A stretch of DNA of 64,000 bases from Symbiodinium sp. CCMP2592 (GCA_905221615.1 CAJNDT010006160.1:1-64000), one strand, 5' to 3'; numbered from the stretch's first letter, positions 28,401 through 39,511 are shown. Notes: a model not told the origin generated them from the letters alone. Numbers and translations: made by a program.

Positions 28401-29218
28401 TACTTCTTGACTGTCATGTCCAGGTACGTCTCCATGTCGTAGGTAACGGTCTGCACCTTCGTTTTATCATGCAACGTTGCCTCGCCCTTGGAGATGCGAC
28501 AACCTAGATACAAACCTAGTGGCGTTTCTTCTTCTAATCGAAGTTCTTGGCGCAGCATGTCCCAACCCTTAGGTAGGTTTTCTTTGGGCCCTGCCATCTT
28601 GAGATCATCCACGTAGATGACAAGTAAAAACTTCATCTGCGGGTGGAAATACAATGATGGCCATTCGTCGCCAATCGGCTTGAATCCTACTTTCTGTACC
28701 GCGGTATGGCAATGTTGTTCCCACATGGTTCCTGCATCAGGATGTCCATATAGAGCTTTGATCAATCGACATACAGGTCTACGGAATCTATGCCGTTTCG
28801 CAGATGGATGCCAGGCTTCATCAGGCAGTTCAACCCAACATGGAGTGCCCGATAACCTCGCCTGAATGTAGGCTTGAATAGCATCCGCCATCTGGACATC
28901 GTTGCCAGGGAGGCATCCGAAGTAATCTGCCCAACGTGAGGCGTCAAACGTAGCCGGGGAATTCCCCAAATCCTGAAACAACGCGGCTTCCATATTTTGA
29001 TCTTTGACCTGATCACCGAGTAGTACGCCTCGCCCTTTGAACTTCCTGGCAGGATCGTCCTCTTTGAGCTGATAGTTCTTCTCGTATATCAGTCCATGTA
29101 CTCGCGCCATATGTACTTTCTCACCTTTATTCTTTGCCTCAGCGACGACGTCGTCATATTCACGCGTAGTTGAGAAATCAAACACCTCTTGGTCCCACAA
29201 TCCCTTCCATTCTTTCAT
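25433..29218 (-). CDS. RT, RNase H and C-terminal extension of copy 2
   Basis: This 1,261-residue open segment is the best-preserved pol C-terminal half in the window. The RT runs from the first residues, with ARVHGLIY, MADAIQAYIQ, ALYGHPDAG and an intact YVDD near 28607. RNase H has FADADYAG, STPEAE, YDDNQT and SADIHTK. A 650-residue extension follows, in one frame where copy 1 has a frameshift and a stop. The frame is cut at the start by a GAA-to-TAA change (29225-29227) and at the end by the foldback insertion, which adds only Ala and a stop. Confidence 0.9.
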   Translation of the reverse strand: MKEWKGLWDQEVFDFSTTREYDDVVAEAKNKGEKVHMARVHGLIYEKNYQLKEDDPARKFKGRGVLLGDQVKDQNMEAALFQDLGNSPATFDASRWADYFGCLPGNDVQMADAIQAYIQARLSGTPCWVELPDEAWHPSAKRHRFRRPVCRLIKALYGHPDAGTMWEQHCHTAVQKVGFKPIGDEWPSLYFHPQMKFLLVIYVDDLKMAGPKENLPKGWDMLRQELRLEEETPLGLYLGCRISKGEATLHDKTKVQTVTYDMETYLDMTVKKYCDVTGFDPTKFKTVPSPSPAEETKNHPARAPAQSGKSHRCTWCGHTMPVDKDGRLVPPPPIPKAPEEEEVNEANRGALAPQAASILMKLLYAARICRFDLLRSINNLARKITKWTKKEDALLHHLMAYVHQSKHHMMIGWVGNSLEDSSIGLFADADYAGCGESLKSTSGAHLHIQGSHTRFPLAGLSKRQGCLSHSTPEAEIVAADFAMSRLGLPAITLWQQLGGQDPNFVFYDDNQTMIGVIRTGKNPTMRHLERTHGICIGWMHSIFQEGYVSLAYEVTAKMSADIHTKSFKDSVSWTHACQLINIFPPAIIGSQEIMDLMRPTHTQSTDEKGQQHYSFKSEVPCFPYTQTPILPQVLYRAGLSSKEGLQEHDSVDPILVVKFPRMLRGPPSALPPGRYLRSTWILREGQWHQMEDRAAILDQPGKFDRYVERAVFQYHPVRGHLRPAAIADVLAPPFLPPPDPPLGQSYVRALPAKWRAVVVTLARAIHGGYQGFTLPLCFNGLSKSQASQFGYDQWSSVYEDVWHDAAEQKREYQGYDGAIVPHVVNFAENKPKEGLVIQFLDHDGGLVHTYKNPYSRWKYRITIKDAPKAVTVWTLVGVDEENWWNEYAPGKDCIAQHAPDSHYDPGLQVNVLSMGREVDDAMCAYLFDVVEARKSNPNSVIFVGAGVLGKNSWLSRKIANNPERARLRTDYPWGEVVQRIARRAASWGNQVIIEVPPRVQVQETKQYKGLQEDAVWKSIKIQGCTHGQRYIFRDPVSPGTAVELGYCKDEWEYFAANVALHPKSSDMCSAKHVHMTDADAKDRSDNCELTSQISRRLLKTLKFQATGDGKLVAMPSKAEGRKPDRIIVDLCGMGNGYAVSKSTKGCARITCKELIGSSADEDSLIGAMKKSCRNDLRTPVLFVASLLRSGASPGGSEGACVGGEKRSGGKYKVFRSVLKSLKRLLKKCAEFSDVYFSLDMPSSCSCWSWPELHALVSSGKA

Positions 29219-29224
29219 GAAAGC

Positions 29225-30079
29225 TTACATGGCCTTGGGGTTGTTGACCATCTCCTTGCGTGTGACGGGTCGAGTGACCATGGCATTGAAGCATGATCCT
29301 CCTGCATGATTCTTTTCCCGATGTACGTTTCTGTGAGAAGTCGTACACGGCATAGACGGAATCCAGTTATCATCCATGACCATATGCGCCGGAACGGCCG
29401 GCACAACATCTGCCAAGAATTGTTCTTGTGTGTATTGATCCACATAGGACTGTGCCCAGGACCACCCATCGTCGTCATCAAGGGACACGTTAAGTTGCAG
29501 ATCAATTTCTTCACATGGAACAATCTTGGGAAAGATCATGTTGTCCAAAACTTTGGTGACTATCTTCTTTCCTATCGCGGCTTTCTTCCGGTCCTTCTTG
29601 GCAACTCGAGCTTTGTCTCGCTTTTCTTTCTTGTACGCTGCCTTCTTCTCCGCTTCACTCATTTTCTTCCATGCTTCCGGAGAATAGGAGTGGATAGGTC
29701 GCCGTGTAGGGAGAGTTCGTCGACCGTCGCTTCGGATCTTGTATGGGACTCCCCTTTTATCGATCTTGCAGGCTTCACCATCATCAGTGAGATATACAAT
29801 GCCGTCCCCTTTCTTCCCCGTACTCCAATGTTCAATCTCCTCAGGAGCCAACTTCTTTTCTTTCAAGATCTTGATGATCTCTCCAGGTTCTTCGATGTCT
29901 CCTTCGGGAATTAGTCTACCGGTTGGACCGACTTCGCGGGGCGATCGCCGATCTTTCCCAGTGACCTTTGGTTCAGAAGGAGGCGGTGCTGCACGTAGAC
30001 CTAGCTCTTCGTCTAGTTCGTCGAGTCTTTTGTCTCCTATGGCATCAATGGCTTCATGTTCTGCTGACTTGAAGACTTC
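29225..30079 (-). pseudogene. Integrase-RT linker segment of copy 2
   Basis: This Lys/Glu-rich linker between integrase and RT lies in a frame reached only after the 1-nt deletion near 30080. It runs to the TAA at 29225-29227. The first Met in it is at 29866. Confidence 0.75.
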
Positions 30080-32193
30080 GCAGACGGCTCCGTCTCTATG
30101 TCAGATGGATCTATGTCCTGCAAATCAGGGTCTTCTCCGGGATCCGGTGGAGGAAGTAGACCGTCTTGATCATCATCATCCCCGTTGCCACCATTTCCGC
30201 CAGGCGGACCGTCATCCCCGTCATCGACGTCTTTTATCTCCTTGCCAGCGAGGTCAACATTGTCCCTGAGTCCCTCAATGGTTGAGTTCATCCTCTCGTA
30301 CTCAGCTTTCAGGGGAAATGTTATCTCTTCTGGAAAGTAGATAACCTCCGTCTCGTACGGTCTCATCAACTTCCTGGGAACAGATGCGTCCATCGACAAG
30401 TTCGCATTGGCAAACTCCTTCATATCCCATACGCGATACTTCTTGGACCACCCTTGACCAGCAGTGATGATATATCCGGCAAAAATGCCTGGGATCCCCT
30501 TTGGATCGAACTTGTTGCCATATGTCTTCGGCCTTGTATCCGTCGGCTTGAAGAAGACTTTGGCCCCAAATGGTATGGCTTTTCCATCGAAGTCCTTTCC
30601 AGTCATTCGTTTCCATGCTGAATCACCATCGCCCTCCACGTCTTCAATGTTGAGGTTCTGCATCACGCAATTCAGCGCAAAGGACCAGTATTGGGCGGGT
30701 AATCCGGCGTGTAGCATGGATGCGGCGACTGTGTTGATCACTTCTTGATTTGATCGTTCAGCGAGTGAATTGTTACTGGGTTTCCCTGGAAGGGAATGAT
30801 CTATCACGATCCTCAACTGCGCCATGGCCGAATCGAACTCTGGTGCTTCATCACTGTACGCCATGTTAATCTTGCGTCTCCCCATTAGGCGTCTGATGGC
30901 CATGACGACCTCGTCAGTGTTCCTTGAGGCCGTGGGAATTGCTGCGATCATTTTGGTGGCGATGTCTCTGATGACTAGAACTTCACGTGCTCCGTCATCG
31001 AGTCCGATGCCTGCTTCGGCGGCCTTGCGCATATCGAGGAAGTCGAATGTTACGAGATCCCCCCAGTGTTTGATCACACGTTGAAACGCACCTCGTTGTG
31101 TCCGCAAGTGCTTCATCTTCGCGCGTATGCACGATTCACAATATGGATTGCGGTAGCGATGTGTACACAGATGTGCCAACGTCTTTGCTTCGGCTTTCAG
31201 TGTTCCGACTCTGGCCTTGCGGCTCGGCGCACCGTCGCCTTCCACATCAATGATCATCTCATCGTCACCGTCCAATGGAATTTCACCCACTCCTTTTCCT
31301 TCGTCGTCCGGAGGTCGTCCGGCCTCGGACTCTGGTACTTCTTCTATAGGAGGTTCCTGGGGTTCAGGGTCAGGAGGTCGTTCATGAGCGTCACCTTCTT
31401 CTTCTGCTTCAATTTCGCTCGGTGCAGCTTCAGCGGCAGCTGCGACATTGACGTCAACATCACCCGCGGTTAGCACACCCTTGAAGATTTCGGTGATTGC
31501 TTTGGCCTCCGGATCATCATGAACTAGTGACTTGGAACTCCCGGCACGAATGTACGGAATGTCACCGTTCACGAACAGAGATATTCTCTTGCCCTGCGGG
31601 TTGATCATGAATGGTTCCCTTCCGGGTGGCCACACGAACCCGTAATTGAAGTTCATGCATCTCTTGCCTATGGAAAGCACCGACGGTGTGTCTTCCAACA
31701 CATAAGCGTTGATCGGTTCCTCGAACGACTCAGTCTGGAAGTTCGACACAAGATCGGTATCGGTGATCCCATTTGCTGTCTGAAATGATATGGGCTCTGG
31801 AGTCACGAGTGTCTCGAGACTGTGCTTCTCGATCTTCTTCTGAGATATGAGGTCATGGCCACACCCAGTGTCCATGAGAAACTTGATCTTCTTCTTGAGG
31901 ATGACTGGTTGAACCATGCATTTGAACACACCTTGGTTGATGATCCGTTTGCTGTGCGCAGCATCGAGTTCACGCTCAACGATGGAATCCTCACCGTCGT
32001 AGAAGGAAACTTCTTCCACCCGAGACGTTCCTGGGATCCGTACGAATGAAACTCGGTCTCCGCATTGATCATCATCGTCGTCAACCATGTCTCTCATGAT
32101 CTGTGCCCTCAATCTCGCCTTGTGCTTAGCGAATTCCAAAGTCACGGCGCGATCCTCGTCGTTGACAAGTGCCTCCATGTCGACGTACTTCAC
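30037..32193 (-). CDS. Protease-integrase segment of copy 2 (left of gap)
   Basis: This is a 718-residue open segment. The protease DTGCG motif lies near residue 113. The HHCC zinc site and D, D, E of the integrase are intact (TFDFLD, YSDEAPEF, LAERSNQ), followed by the FDPKGIPGIF motif. It starts after a +1 change near 32222 that breaks it from gag, and ends about 15 residues after a 1-nt deletion near 30080. Confidence 0.88.
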   Translation of the reverse strand: MKYVDMEALVNDEDRAVTLEFAKHKARLRAQIMRDMVDDDDDQCGDRVSFVRIPGTSRVEEVSFYDGEDSIVERELDAAHSKRIINQGVFKCMVQPVILKKKIKFLMDTGCGHDLISQKKIEKHSLETLVTPEPISFQTANGITDTDLVSNFQTESFEEPINAYVLEDTPSVLSIGKRCMNFNYGFVWPPGREPFMINPQGKRISLFVNGDIPYIRAGSSKSLVHDDPEAKAITEIFKGVLTAGDVDVNVAAAAEAAPSEIEAEEEGDAHERPPDPEPQEPPIEEVPESEAGRPPDDEGKGVGEIPLDGDDEMIIDVEGDGAPSRKARVGTLKAEAKTLAHLCTHRYRNPYCESCIRAKMKHLRTQRGAFQRVIKHWGDLVTFDFLDMRKAAEAGIGLDDGAREVLVIRDIATKMIAAIPTASRNTDEVVMAIRRLMGRRKINMAYSDEAPEFDSAMAQLRIVIDHSLPGKPSNNSLAERSNQEVINTVAASMLHAGLPAQYWSFALNCVMQNLNIEDVEGDGDSAWKRMTGKDFDGKAIPFGAKVFFKPTDTRPKTYGNKFDPKGIPGIFAGYIITAGQGWSKKYRVWDMKEFANANLSMDASVPRKLMRPYETEVIYFPEEITFPLKAEYERMNSTIEGLRDNVDLAGKEIKDVDDGDDGPPGGNGGNGDDDDQDGLLPPPDPGEDPDLQDIDPSDIETEPSAKSSSQQNMKPLMP

Positions 32194-32221
32194 CTTCCTT
32201 TCTTTGTCCTTCTTCGATCTT

Positions 32222-34058
32222 CTATAGACACGAAGAAATGAACTTCACGTCATCAGCGAATGTCACGTTGCGCTTGATCTCTTTTCGGGTCGACGTAGTC
32301 GGTCCCGAGGATTCGTCGTCGGTTGAACAATCCGAGTCAGCGTCGCTGTCAGCGGATGGACAATCTGACTCTTCCTCATCTTGTCTTGAAGATCGCTTCC
32401 ATATAGCCGGGGCTGATGGATTCCACCTTCGGCACAACCTAATGGCGGGTGCCGCAGGGAGTGCCTTGGCCTTGGCATTCGGCTTCGCTGGAGCTGCCTT
32501 TGCTTCGGATTTGGCTTTGGCTTTTGCCTTTGGTTCCGGAGCTGGGGTAGCTGCGGCCTCATGCTTCAAAGGACAATTCTCTCTTGAGCACGAGCCTGTG
32601 TTCTTGAAAGAGTAGCATATCCTATTTCCTCCTCCTCCAGATGGACTTGGAGTTCTCGTCCTCGGCGTAAAGGGTCGCTCTGGAGTCTTCTTCGAGTGAC
32701 TGAATGGGCACTTGTCACCATTTCGACACCCTGCATCTGTGAAAGGGAACTTGCAGCGGATTTGCTTCTTGCTCTTGTCGCCTCTGTTGTCCGCTGACTC
32801 ACTCCTCGTCTTCTTCTTGGGCTTTGGCTTGGTCTTCGCATGACTCTTCGCTTTGCTCTGAGGTAGTACAGGTGTTGCTTTATCTGGCTTGGTAGGCGAA
32901 GCTTTGACCTTTGCGGATGGAGCTGCATTAGGCGTTGGTTTCTCAGGTACCTTGGCCGGCGCAGCAAGCAAATCCTTGCCCTCAAGCATCTGGCGCAAAC
33001 CAATTTGGGTCTGAGTGAGATTTGATTGTTCTCGTCTCCGCATGATGGTACGATCGATGATCTTCATCAGATTGTCGTACGATCGGTCTTCATGATTGTA
33101 GGGCAAGTGTGCGTAGTGCATGCCCAACTCCATCTTCATTGCGGGCGAGTCTTTGATCTTGCTGTACAAGCAATCACGGAGAGCTGTTTTGGATGGTATG
33201 TCTTCTGGCCTCATCCGTCCCAGAACCTCCAACCACGTCTGCTTGAACGTATGAAGTTTGTTGTCGCCTTGGTACTGGAGCTTCACCAGATACTCGAGAG
33301 TGATGATCATGTCGAGGCGATCGTGCGTTCGAAAACTTTCATACATCATCGCAATGATTTGTCGTCCTTTGATGATCTTCCCTTCGGGCCTGCTGATGTA
33401 ATCGTTGGCCTTCCGGTTCACTTCCAGGTACAGATCAGCGGACTTGTCACCACCAGCGCGTAGCATTGCGACCATGGCGACTCCCAATTTGACGTCTATG
33501 CTCTTGAACTTCTTGTGACCTGAATCGTTCAGTGCTTCGACATCAGGGAATGGATTGAACGCTGGTGCCAACCATAACATCCAGTCCTCATGATTTGGGT
33601 CGGCTGATGCTCCTAGGACATTCGCCGTGCATACGGACCGCCAGTTATTCAGGTGAGTGAGAGTAGGCCATGGAGGAACTGTCACTTTATCGGCCTCTCT
33701 CCTGGAAATTCTCACCTCCGTGATCTCAGGATCTGCGTCTCCATCGGGATCACGTGCATGAGGGTCAGGATCCGGTTCAGGTTTGCCTCCGCCGTTCTTC
33801 TTCTTATCATCATCGTCATCATCAGGCGGATCTGGAGGGTCATACCCCGTGCCGGCCCCTTCATCTCGTTCTCCCTCTTCGTTCTCGTCGCCAGCTTCAT
33901 CGCCGTCATCGTCTCCATTGTCTTCCTGAATCGTTTCAGCGAATAATCTCCACTCATCACGATCAGCTCTGAGACGTTGTTCGGCTTTCTGGGCCTTGAG
34001 TACTTCGCTTCGCAGATCAGCAATCTTCTCTTCGTACTGTTCCGCGACCTCTTTCTCG
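32222..34058 (-). CDS. gag segment with CCCH fingers, copy 2 (left of gap)
   Basis: The frame is open from the gap edge (34058) to a TAG at 32222. It holds the acidic Asp-rich linker, the gag helical region and both CCCH fingers, as in copy 1 residues ~137-745. A 1-nt insertion just before the stop creates it. Confidence 0.85.
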
Positions 34059-34158
34059 NNNNNNNNNNNNNNNNNNNNNNNNNNNNNNNNNNNNNNNNNN
34101 NNNNNNNNNNNNNNNNNNNNNNNNNNNNNNNNNNNNNNNNNNNNNNNNNNNNNNNNNN
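34059..34158. other. Assembly gap (100 N)
   Basis: Exactly 100 N, the conventional filler for a gap of unknown size. Sequence left of it corresponds to copy 1 position 9656, and right of it to 6281, so 3,376 bp are represented on both sides. An open frame spanning the N block is a chimera and has no meaning. Confidence 0.97.
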
Positions 34159-35409
34159 GGACCAGTATTGGGCGGGTAATCCGGCGTGTAGCATGGATGC
34201 TGCGACTGTGTTTATCACTTCTTGATTTGATCGTTCAGCGAGTGAATTGTTACTGGGTTTCCCTGGAAGGGAATGATCTATCACGATCTTCAACTGCGCC
34301 ATGGCTGAGTCAAACTCTGGTGCTTCATCACTGTACGCCATATGAATCTTGCGTCTCCCCATTAGGCGTCTGATGGCCATGACGACCTCGTCAGTATTCC
34401 TTGAAGCCGTGGGAATCGCTGCGATCATTTTGGTGGCGATGTCTCTGATGACTAGAACTTCACGTGCTCCATCATCGAGTCCGATACCCGCTTCGGCGGC
34501 CTTGCGCATATCGAGGAAGTCGAACGTCACAAGATCCCCCCAGTGTTTTATCACACGTTGAAACGCACCTCGTTGTGTCCGCAAGTGCTTCATCTTCGCG
34601 CGTATGCACGATTCGCAATATGGATTGCGGTAGCGATGAGTACACAGATGTGCCAACGTCTTTGCTTCGGCTTTCAGTGTTCCGACTCTGGCCTTGCGGC
34701 TCGGCGCACCGTCGCCTTCCACATCAATGATCACCTCATCGTCACCGTCCAATGGAATTTCACCCACTCCTTTTCCTTCTTCGTCGTCCGGAGGTCGTCC
34801 GGCCTCGGACTCTGGTACTTCTTCTATAGGAGGTTCTTGGGGTTCAGGATCAGGAGGTCGTTCATGATCGTCACCTTCTTCTTCTGCTTCAATTTCGCTC
34901 GGTGCAGCTTCAGCGGCAGCTGCGACATTGACGTCAACATCACCCGCGGTTAGCACACCCTTGAAGATTTCGGTGATTGCTTTGGCCTCCGGATCATCAT
35001 GAACCAGTGACTTGGAGCTCCCGGCACGAATGTACGGAATGTCACCGTTCACGAACAGAGATATTCTCTTGCCCTGCGGGTTGATCATGAATGGTTCCCT
35101 CCCGGGTGGCCACACGAACCCGTAACTGAAGTTCATGCATCTCTTACCTATGGAAAGCACCGACGGTGTGTCATCCAACACATAAGCGTTGATCGGTTCC
35201 TCGAACGACTCAGTCTGGAAGTTCGACACAAGATCGGTATCGGTGATTCCATTTGCTGTCTGAAATGATATGGGCTCTGGAGGCACGAGTGTCTCGAGAC
35301 TGTGCTTCTCGATCTTCTTCTGAGATATGAGGTCATGGCCACATCCAGTGTCCATGAGAAACTTGATCTTCTTCTTGAGGATGACTGGTTGAACCATGCA
35401 TTTGAACAC
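34159..35409 (-). CDS. Protease-integrase segment, second representation (right of gap)
   Basis: The frame is open for 417 codons, from the protease (DTGCG near the start) through the HHCC site to the integrase C-terminal side, and is cut by the gap after AQYWS. It differs from the left representation by scattered substitutions (for example KIHMAYSD versus KINMAYSD), so it is not a simple assembly echo. Confidence 0.82.
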
Positions 35410-35697
35410 GCCTTGATTGATGATCCGCTTACTGTGCGCAGCGTCGAGTTCACGTCGATGGAATCCTCACCGTCGTAGAAGGAAACCTCTTCCACCCGAG
35501 ACGTTCCTGGGATCCGTACGAATGAAACTCGATCTCCGCATTGATCATCATCGTCGTCAACCATGTCTCTCATGATCTGTGCCCTCAATCTCGCTTTGTG
35601 CTTAGCGAATTCCAAATTCACGGCGCGATCCTCATCGTTGACAAGTGCTTCCATGTCGACGTACTTCACCTTCCGTTCTTTGTCCTTCTTCGATTTT
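35410..35697 (-). pseudogene. gag-protease linker fragment, frameshifted
   Basis: A 2-nt deletion near 35697 and a 4-nt deletion near 35453 break the polyprotein here; the stretch between them is in frame with itself only. Confidence 0.75.
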
Positions 35698-36702
35698 AGG
35701 ACACGAAGAAGTGAACTTCACGTCGCCAGCGAATGTCACGTTGCGCTTGATCTCTTTTCGGGTCGACGTAGTCGGTCCCGAGGATTCGTCGTCGGTTGAA
35801 CAATCCGAGTCAGCGTCGCTGTCAGCGGATGGACAATCTGACTCTTCCTCATCTTGTCTTGAAGATCGCTTCCATATAGCCGGGGCTGATGGATTCCACC
35901 TTCGGCACAACCTAATGGCGGGTGCCGCAGGGAGTGCCTTGGCCTTGGCATTCGGCTTCGCTGGAGCTGCCTTTGCTTCGGATTTGGCTTTGGCTTTTGC
36001 CTTTGGTTCCGGAGCTGGGGTAGCTGCGGCCTCATGCTTGAAAGGACAATTCTCTCTTGAGCACGAGCCTGTGTTCTTGAAAGAGTAGCATATCCTATTT
36101 CCTCCTCCTCCAGATGGACTTGGAGTTCTCGTCCTCGGCGTAAAGGGTCGCTCTGGAGTCTTCTTCGAGTGACTGAATGGGCACTTGTCACCATTTCGAC
36201 ACCCTGCATCTGTGAAATGGAACTTGCAGCGGATTTGCTTCTTGCTCTTGTCGCCTCTGTTGTCCGCTGACTCACTCCTCGTCTTCTTCTTGGGCTTTGG
36301 CTTGGTCTTCGCATGACTCTTCGCTTTGCTTTGAGGTAGTACAGGTGTTGCTTTATCCGGCTTGGTCGGCGAAGCCTTGACCTTTGCGGATGGAGCTGCG
36401 TTAGGCGTTGGTTTCTCAGGTACCTTGGCCGGTGCAGCAAGCAAATCCTTGCCCTCAAGCATCTGGCGCAAACCAATTTGGGTCTGAGTGAGATTTGATT
36501 GTTCTCGTCTCCGCATGATGGTACGATCGATGATCTTCATCAGATTGTCGTACGATCGGTCTTCATGATTGTAGGGCAAGTGTTCGTAGTGCATGCCCAA
36601 CTCCATCTTCATTGCGGGCGAGTCCTTGATCTTGCTGTACAAGCAATCACGGAGAGCTGTTTTGGATGGTATGTCTTCTGGCCTCATCCGTCCCAGAACC
36701 TT
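35698..36702 (-). CDS. gag C-terminal segment with CCCH fingers (right of gap)
   Basis: This is an open segment from near 36687 to 35632. It contains the end of the gag helical region and both CCCH fingers, intact. A 1-nt insertion near 36703 separates it from the upstream frame, and the last residues after 35697 are out of frame. Confidence 0.82.
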
Positions 36703-39511
36703 CCAACCACGTCTGCTTGAACGTATGAAGTTTGTTGTCGCCTTGGTACTGGAGCTTCACCAGATACTCGAGAGTGATGATCATGTCGAGACGATCATGC
36801 GTTCGAAAGCTTTCATACATCATCGCAATGATTTGTCGTCCTTTGATGATCTTCCCTTCGGGCCTGCTGATGTAATCGTTGGCCTTCCGGTTCACTTCCA
36901 GGTACAGATCAGCGGACTTGTCACCACCAGCGCGTAGCATTGCGACCATGGCGACTCCCAATTTGACGTCTATGCTCTTGAACTTCTTGTGACCTGAATC
37001 GTTCAGTGCTTCGACATCAGGGAATGGATTGAACGCTGGTGCCAACCATAACATCCAGTCCTCATGATTTGGGTCGGCTGATGCTCCTAGGACATTCGCC
37101 GTGCATACGGACCGCCAGTTATTCAGGTGAGTGAGAGTAGGCCATGGAGGAACTGTCACTTTATCGGCCTCTCTCCTGGAAATTCTCACCTCCGTGATCT
37201 CAGGATCTGCGTCTCCATCGGGATCACGTGCATGAGGGTCAGGATCCGGTTCAGGTTTGCCTCCGCCGTTCTTCTTCTTATCATCATCGTCATCATCAGG
37301 CGGATCTGGAGGGTCATACCCCGTGCCGGCCCCTTCATCTCGTTCTCCCTCTTCGTTCTCGTCGCCAGCTTCATCGCCGTCATCGTCTCCATTGTCTTCC
37401 TGAATCGTTTCAGCGAATAATCTCCACTCATCACGATCAGCTCTGAGACGTTGTTCGGCTTTCTGGGCCTTGAGTACTTCGCTTCGCAGATCAGCAATCT
37501 TCTCTTCGTACTGTTCCGCGACCTCTTTCTCGATCTGACGTCTCCTTGCCTCATGGATGGAAGCATCGTAGGTGACAGGGGCACCATTGGGGTCGTTGCC
37601 CCTCTTAGATGCGATAATGCCGTCGATACCAACAGGTCTTGAGGAGCTGGCAGATGCCGTGGACTTCGATCCCAACATCCCGCGATCCTCCAAGAGTTCA
37701 CGTAGCTGTCGGTCACGCACGGCTGCCGCATCACTTTGCCCATGAAATCCGCTTGGTATGCCAAACAGAGTGGCTGCACTGGGCGTGGAACGCGCATGTG
37801 CTGGACTGCTAATGCCTGGCACGTAGTGCTCGGGCATTGCATCCGCCACGATTGGCGTTGAGTAGGATCTATCTACCTCACCTTTGATGCGGCCAGTGAA
37901 GAAGTTTCCACCGGTAAATGGGATGCCATCCATCGCAAGGTTCTTGTCCTTGTCCGATTCCGAGAATGCGAACTTCTCTTTGGCGACTGGACTAATTTGA
38001 CTTGGGGACCGTATTTCAGGGGATCGCACCTCACCTCCTACGGAAAATGCAGGCACTACTTCCTTTCCTACGTGCTCCCAGCCAGACTCAGTAGTCCTCG
38101 AAGACATGGGCATGCTCGAAGGCCGTGTCACTCCGCCATGGTAGTTGGAGTTCCGTGCTGCCTCCAAGTCGCTGCGTGTCCTCGCTTGAAGATCTTCTTG
38201 TGCTTTGAGCGTTTTCCTGAGTTCACTCAGCTCGTCGTGCAAGGTGGGCAATGCGCGCCTTGCATGATCCTCATTCTGATGAAGTCGGTCCTCTGCATCT
38301 TGCATCCTCTTCACAGCCATTTTGCGGTACTCTTCCTCCTCACCAAGACGTTCGCGAAGCCGAAGTCGTTCTTGATCAATGGCTGCGCTGTTCCCAGCTA
38401 GCCCTTGAATCTCGTTTACGGCCCGCAACTCCTGATTCCTGACCAGGTGGAATCGTTCCTGCATCGCTTGTAAGGCTTGTTCCGAACTTGCTGTGTTCGA
38501 CCGGAGGAGCAAGTTCTCTCTGGCTTGTTCATGAAGTTCATGAGTCAGATGCTCATACTCACGTGCCATAAGTTCACCATCGCCTTGCGCTCTTGCCTCC
38601 AACTGCACAAAGTTAGTGGCTGCTTCCGTGCGGAACACATGTAGCTGCTGAGCCAATTCCTCGGCAACGGCGTGTGCTTGACGTTGTTGAGCAGAGTTCT
38701 GTTCATCCATGCGAAACAAAGCTGTTTCATAGTCTCGCTTCATCTCCTGATTGACATTGTTGATGTGCCTCATGGCTAAGCATGCATGGTCACGTTGTCG
38801 TTCCAATTCTTCGATGCGAATCCCAGATCCTTCATCTTCTTGCTGCATCTCCTTGATCTTCTCCATCAGGGTCTGGACAACACTTTCGTACTCCTGCACC
38901 TGACTTCGATAGTACATCTGCTGTGCAAGATTCGATGCTTCAAATTGTTGCGGAATTGTCAATCCCTGGTAGGCATTCGGACCATCGGCTATGGCTGGTG
39001 TAGTCACTGACGAAGCGTCACCCCGTGCAGGGATTGTGTCCAGAGTCATATCCAGATCGTCAGCTTCGCGTGGTTGATTGGTAACCATTCGATTCCAAGT
39101 CATGGACTTGTCACGTCCACGAGTAGCCGAAGTCCTTGATCGTGCCGAAGAGCTTCTTGAGGATGATGGTCGCGGCTTCTTTTCCAAAGTCTTCACTCCC
39201 TTGTCCTTTGCCCTCGACGGGGTCCGAGGTGCCTGAAAACCAGATGCTTCGGATCGTCGTTCTGGAGCCTTGCTCGTCCTCGAACCTGTGGATGTTGGAC
39301 GCGAAGGCGTGGATGCTCTTGGTAGACTCTTGGCTTTCACTTTGGGAACTGCCTTTGCAATGGCAAGCGCAGAAGATTGACCTTTGTCATCTTCCGTGGA
39401 GCTATCAACGGATTGCACCACCGTGTCGTCAGCTGTTGACTCACCAACGGCTGGCGCTGCCACATCGGCACCGAAAGTCATTGTCGTATCTTGGCTTGAT
39501 CCCGAGTTCAT
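36647..39511 (-). CDS. gag N-terminal segment, copy 2: coiled coil and gag core in one frame
   Basis: This 954-residue open segment starts at the first ATG after the LTR and PBS. It joins the basic Ser/Arg-rich region, the long coiled coil (about 190-455), the Asp-rich linker and most of the gag core. It lacks the 1-nt deletion that splits copy 1 near 10121, which shows that the coiled coil belongs to the polyprotein. It ends ~20 residues after a 1-nt insertion near 36703. Confidence 0.88.
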   Translation of the reverse strand: MNSGSSQDTTMTFGADVAAPAVGESTADDTVVQSVDSSTEDDKGQSSALAIAKAVPKVKAKSLPRASTPSRPTSTGSRTSKAPERRSEASGFQAPRTPSRAKDKGVKTLEKKPRPSSSRSSSARSRTSATRGRDKSMTWNRMVTNQPREADDLDMTLDTIPARGDASSVTTPAIADGPNAYQGLTIPQQFEASNLAQQMYYRSQVQEYESVVQTLMEKIKEMQQEDEGSGIRIEELERQRDHACLAMRHINNVNQEMKRDYETALFRMDEQNSAQQRQAHAVAEELAQQLHVFRTEAATNFVQLEARAQGDGELMAREYEHLTHELHEQARENLLLRSNTASSEQALQAMQERFHLVRNQELRAVNEIQGLAGNSAAIDQERLRLRERLGEEEEYRKMAVKRMQDAEDRLHQNEDHARRALPTLHDELSELRKTLKAQEDLQARTRSDLEAARNSNYHGGVTRPSSMPMSSRTTESGWEHVGKEVVPAFSVGGEVRSPEIRSPSQISPVAKEKFAFSESDKDKNLAMDGIPFTGGNFFTGRIKGEVDRSYSTPIVADAMPEHYVPGISSPAHARSTPSAATLFGIPSGFHGQSDAAAVRDRQLRELLEDRGMLGSKSTASASSSRPVGIDGIIASKRGNDPNGAPVTYDASIHEARRRQIEKEVAEQYEEKIADLRSEVLKAQKAEQRLRADRDEWRLFAETIQEDNGDDDGDEAGDENEEGERDEGAGTGYDPPDPPDDDDDDKKKNGGGKPEPDPDPHARDPDGDADPEITEVRISRREADKVTVPPWPTLTHLNNWRSVCTANVLGASADPNHEDWMLWLAPAFNPFPDVEALNDSGHKKFKSIDVKLGVAMVAMLRAGGDKSADLYLEVNRKANDYISRPEGKIIKGRQIIAMMYESFRTHDRLDMIITLEYLVKLQYQGDNKLHTFKQTWLEGSGTDEARRHTIQNSSP

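Noticed and set aside
33712-35409. A 565-residue open frame across the N block
   Set aside because: It joins sequence on two sides of an assembly gap, and the part left of the gap is in a shadow frame of gag.
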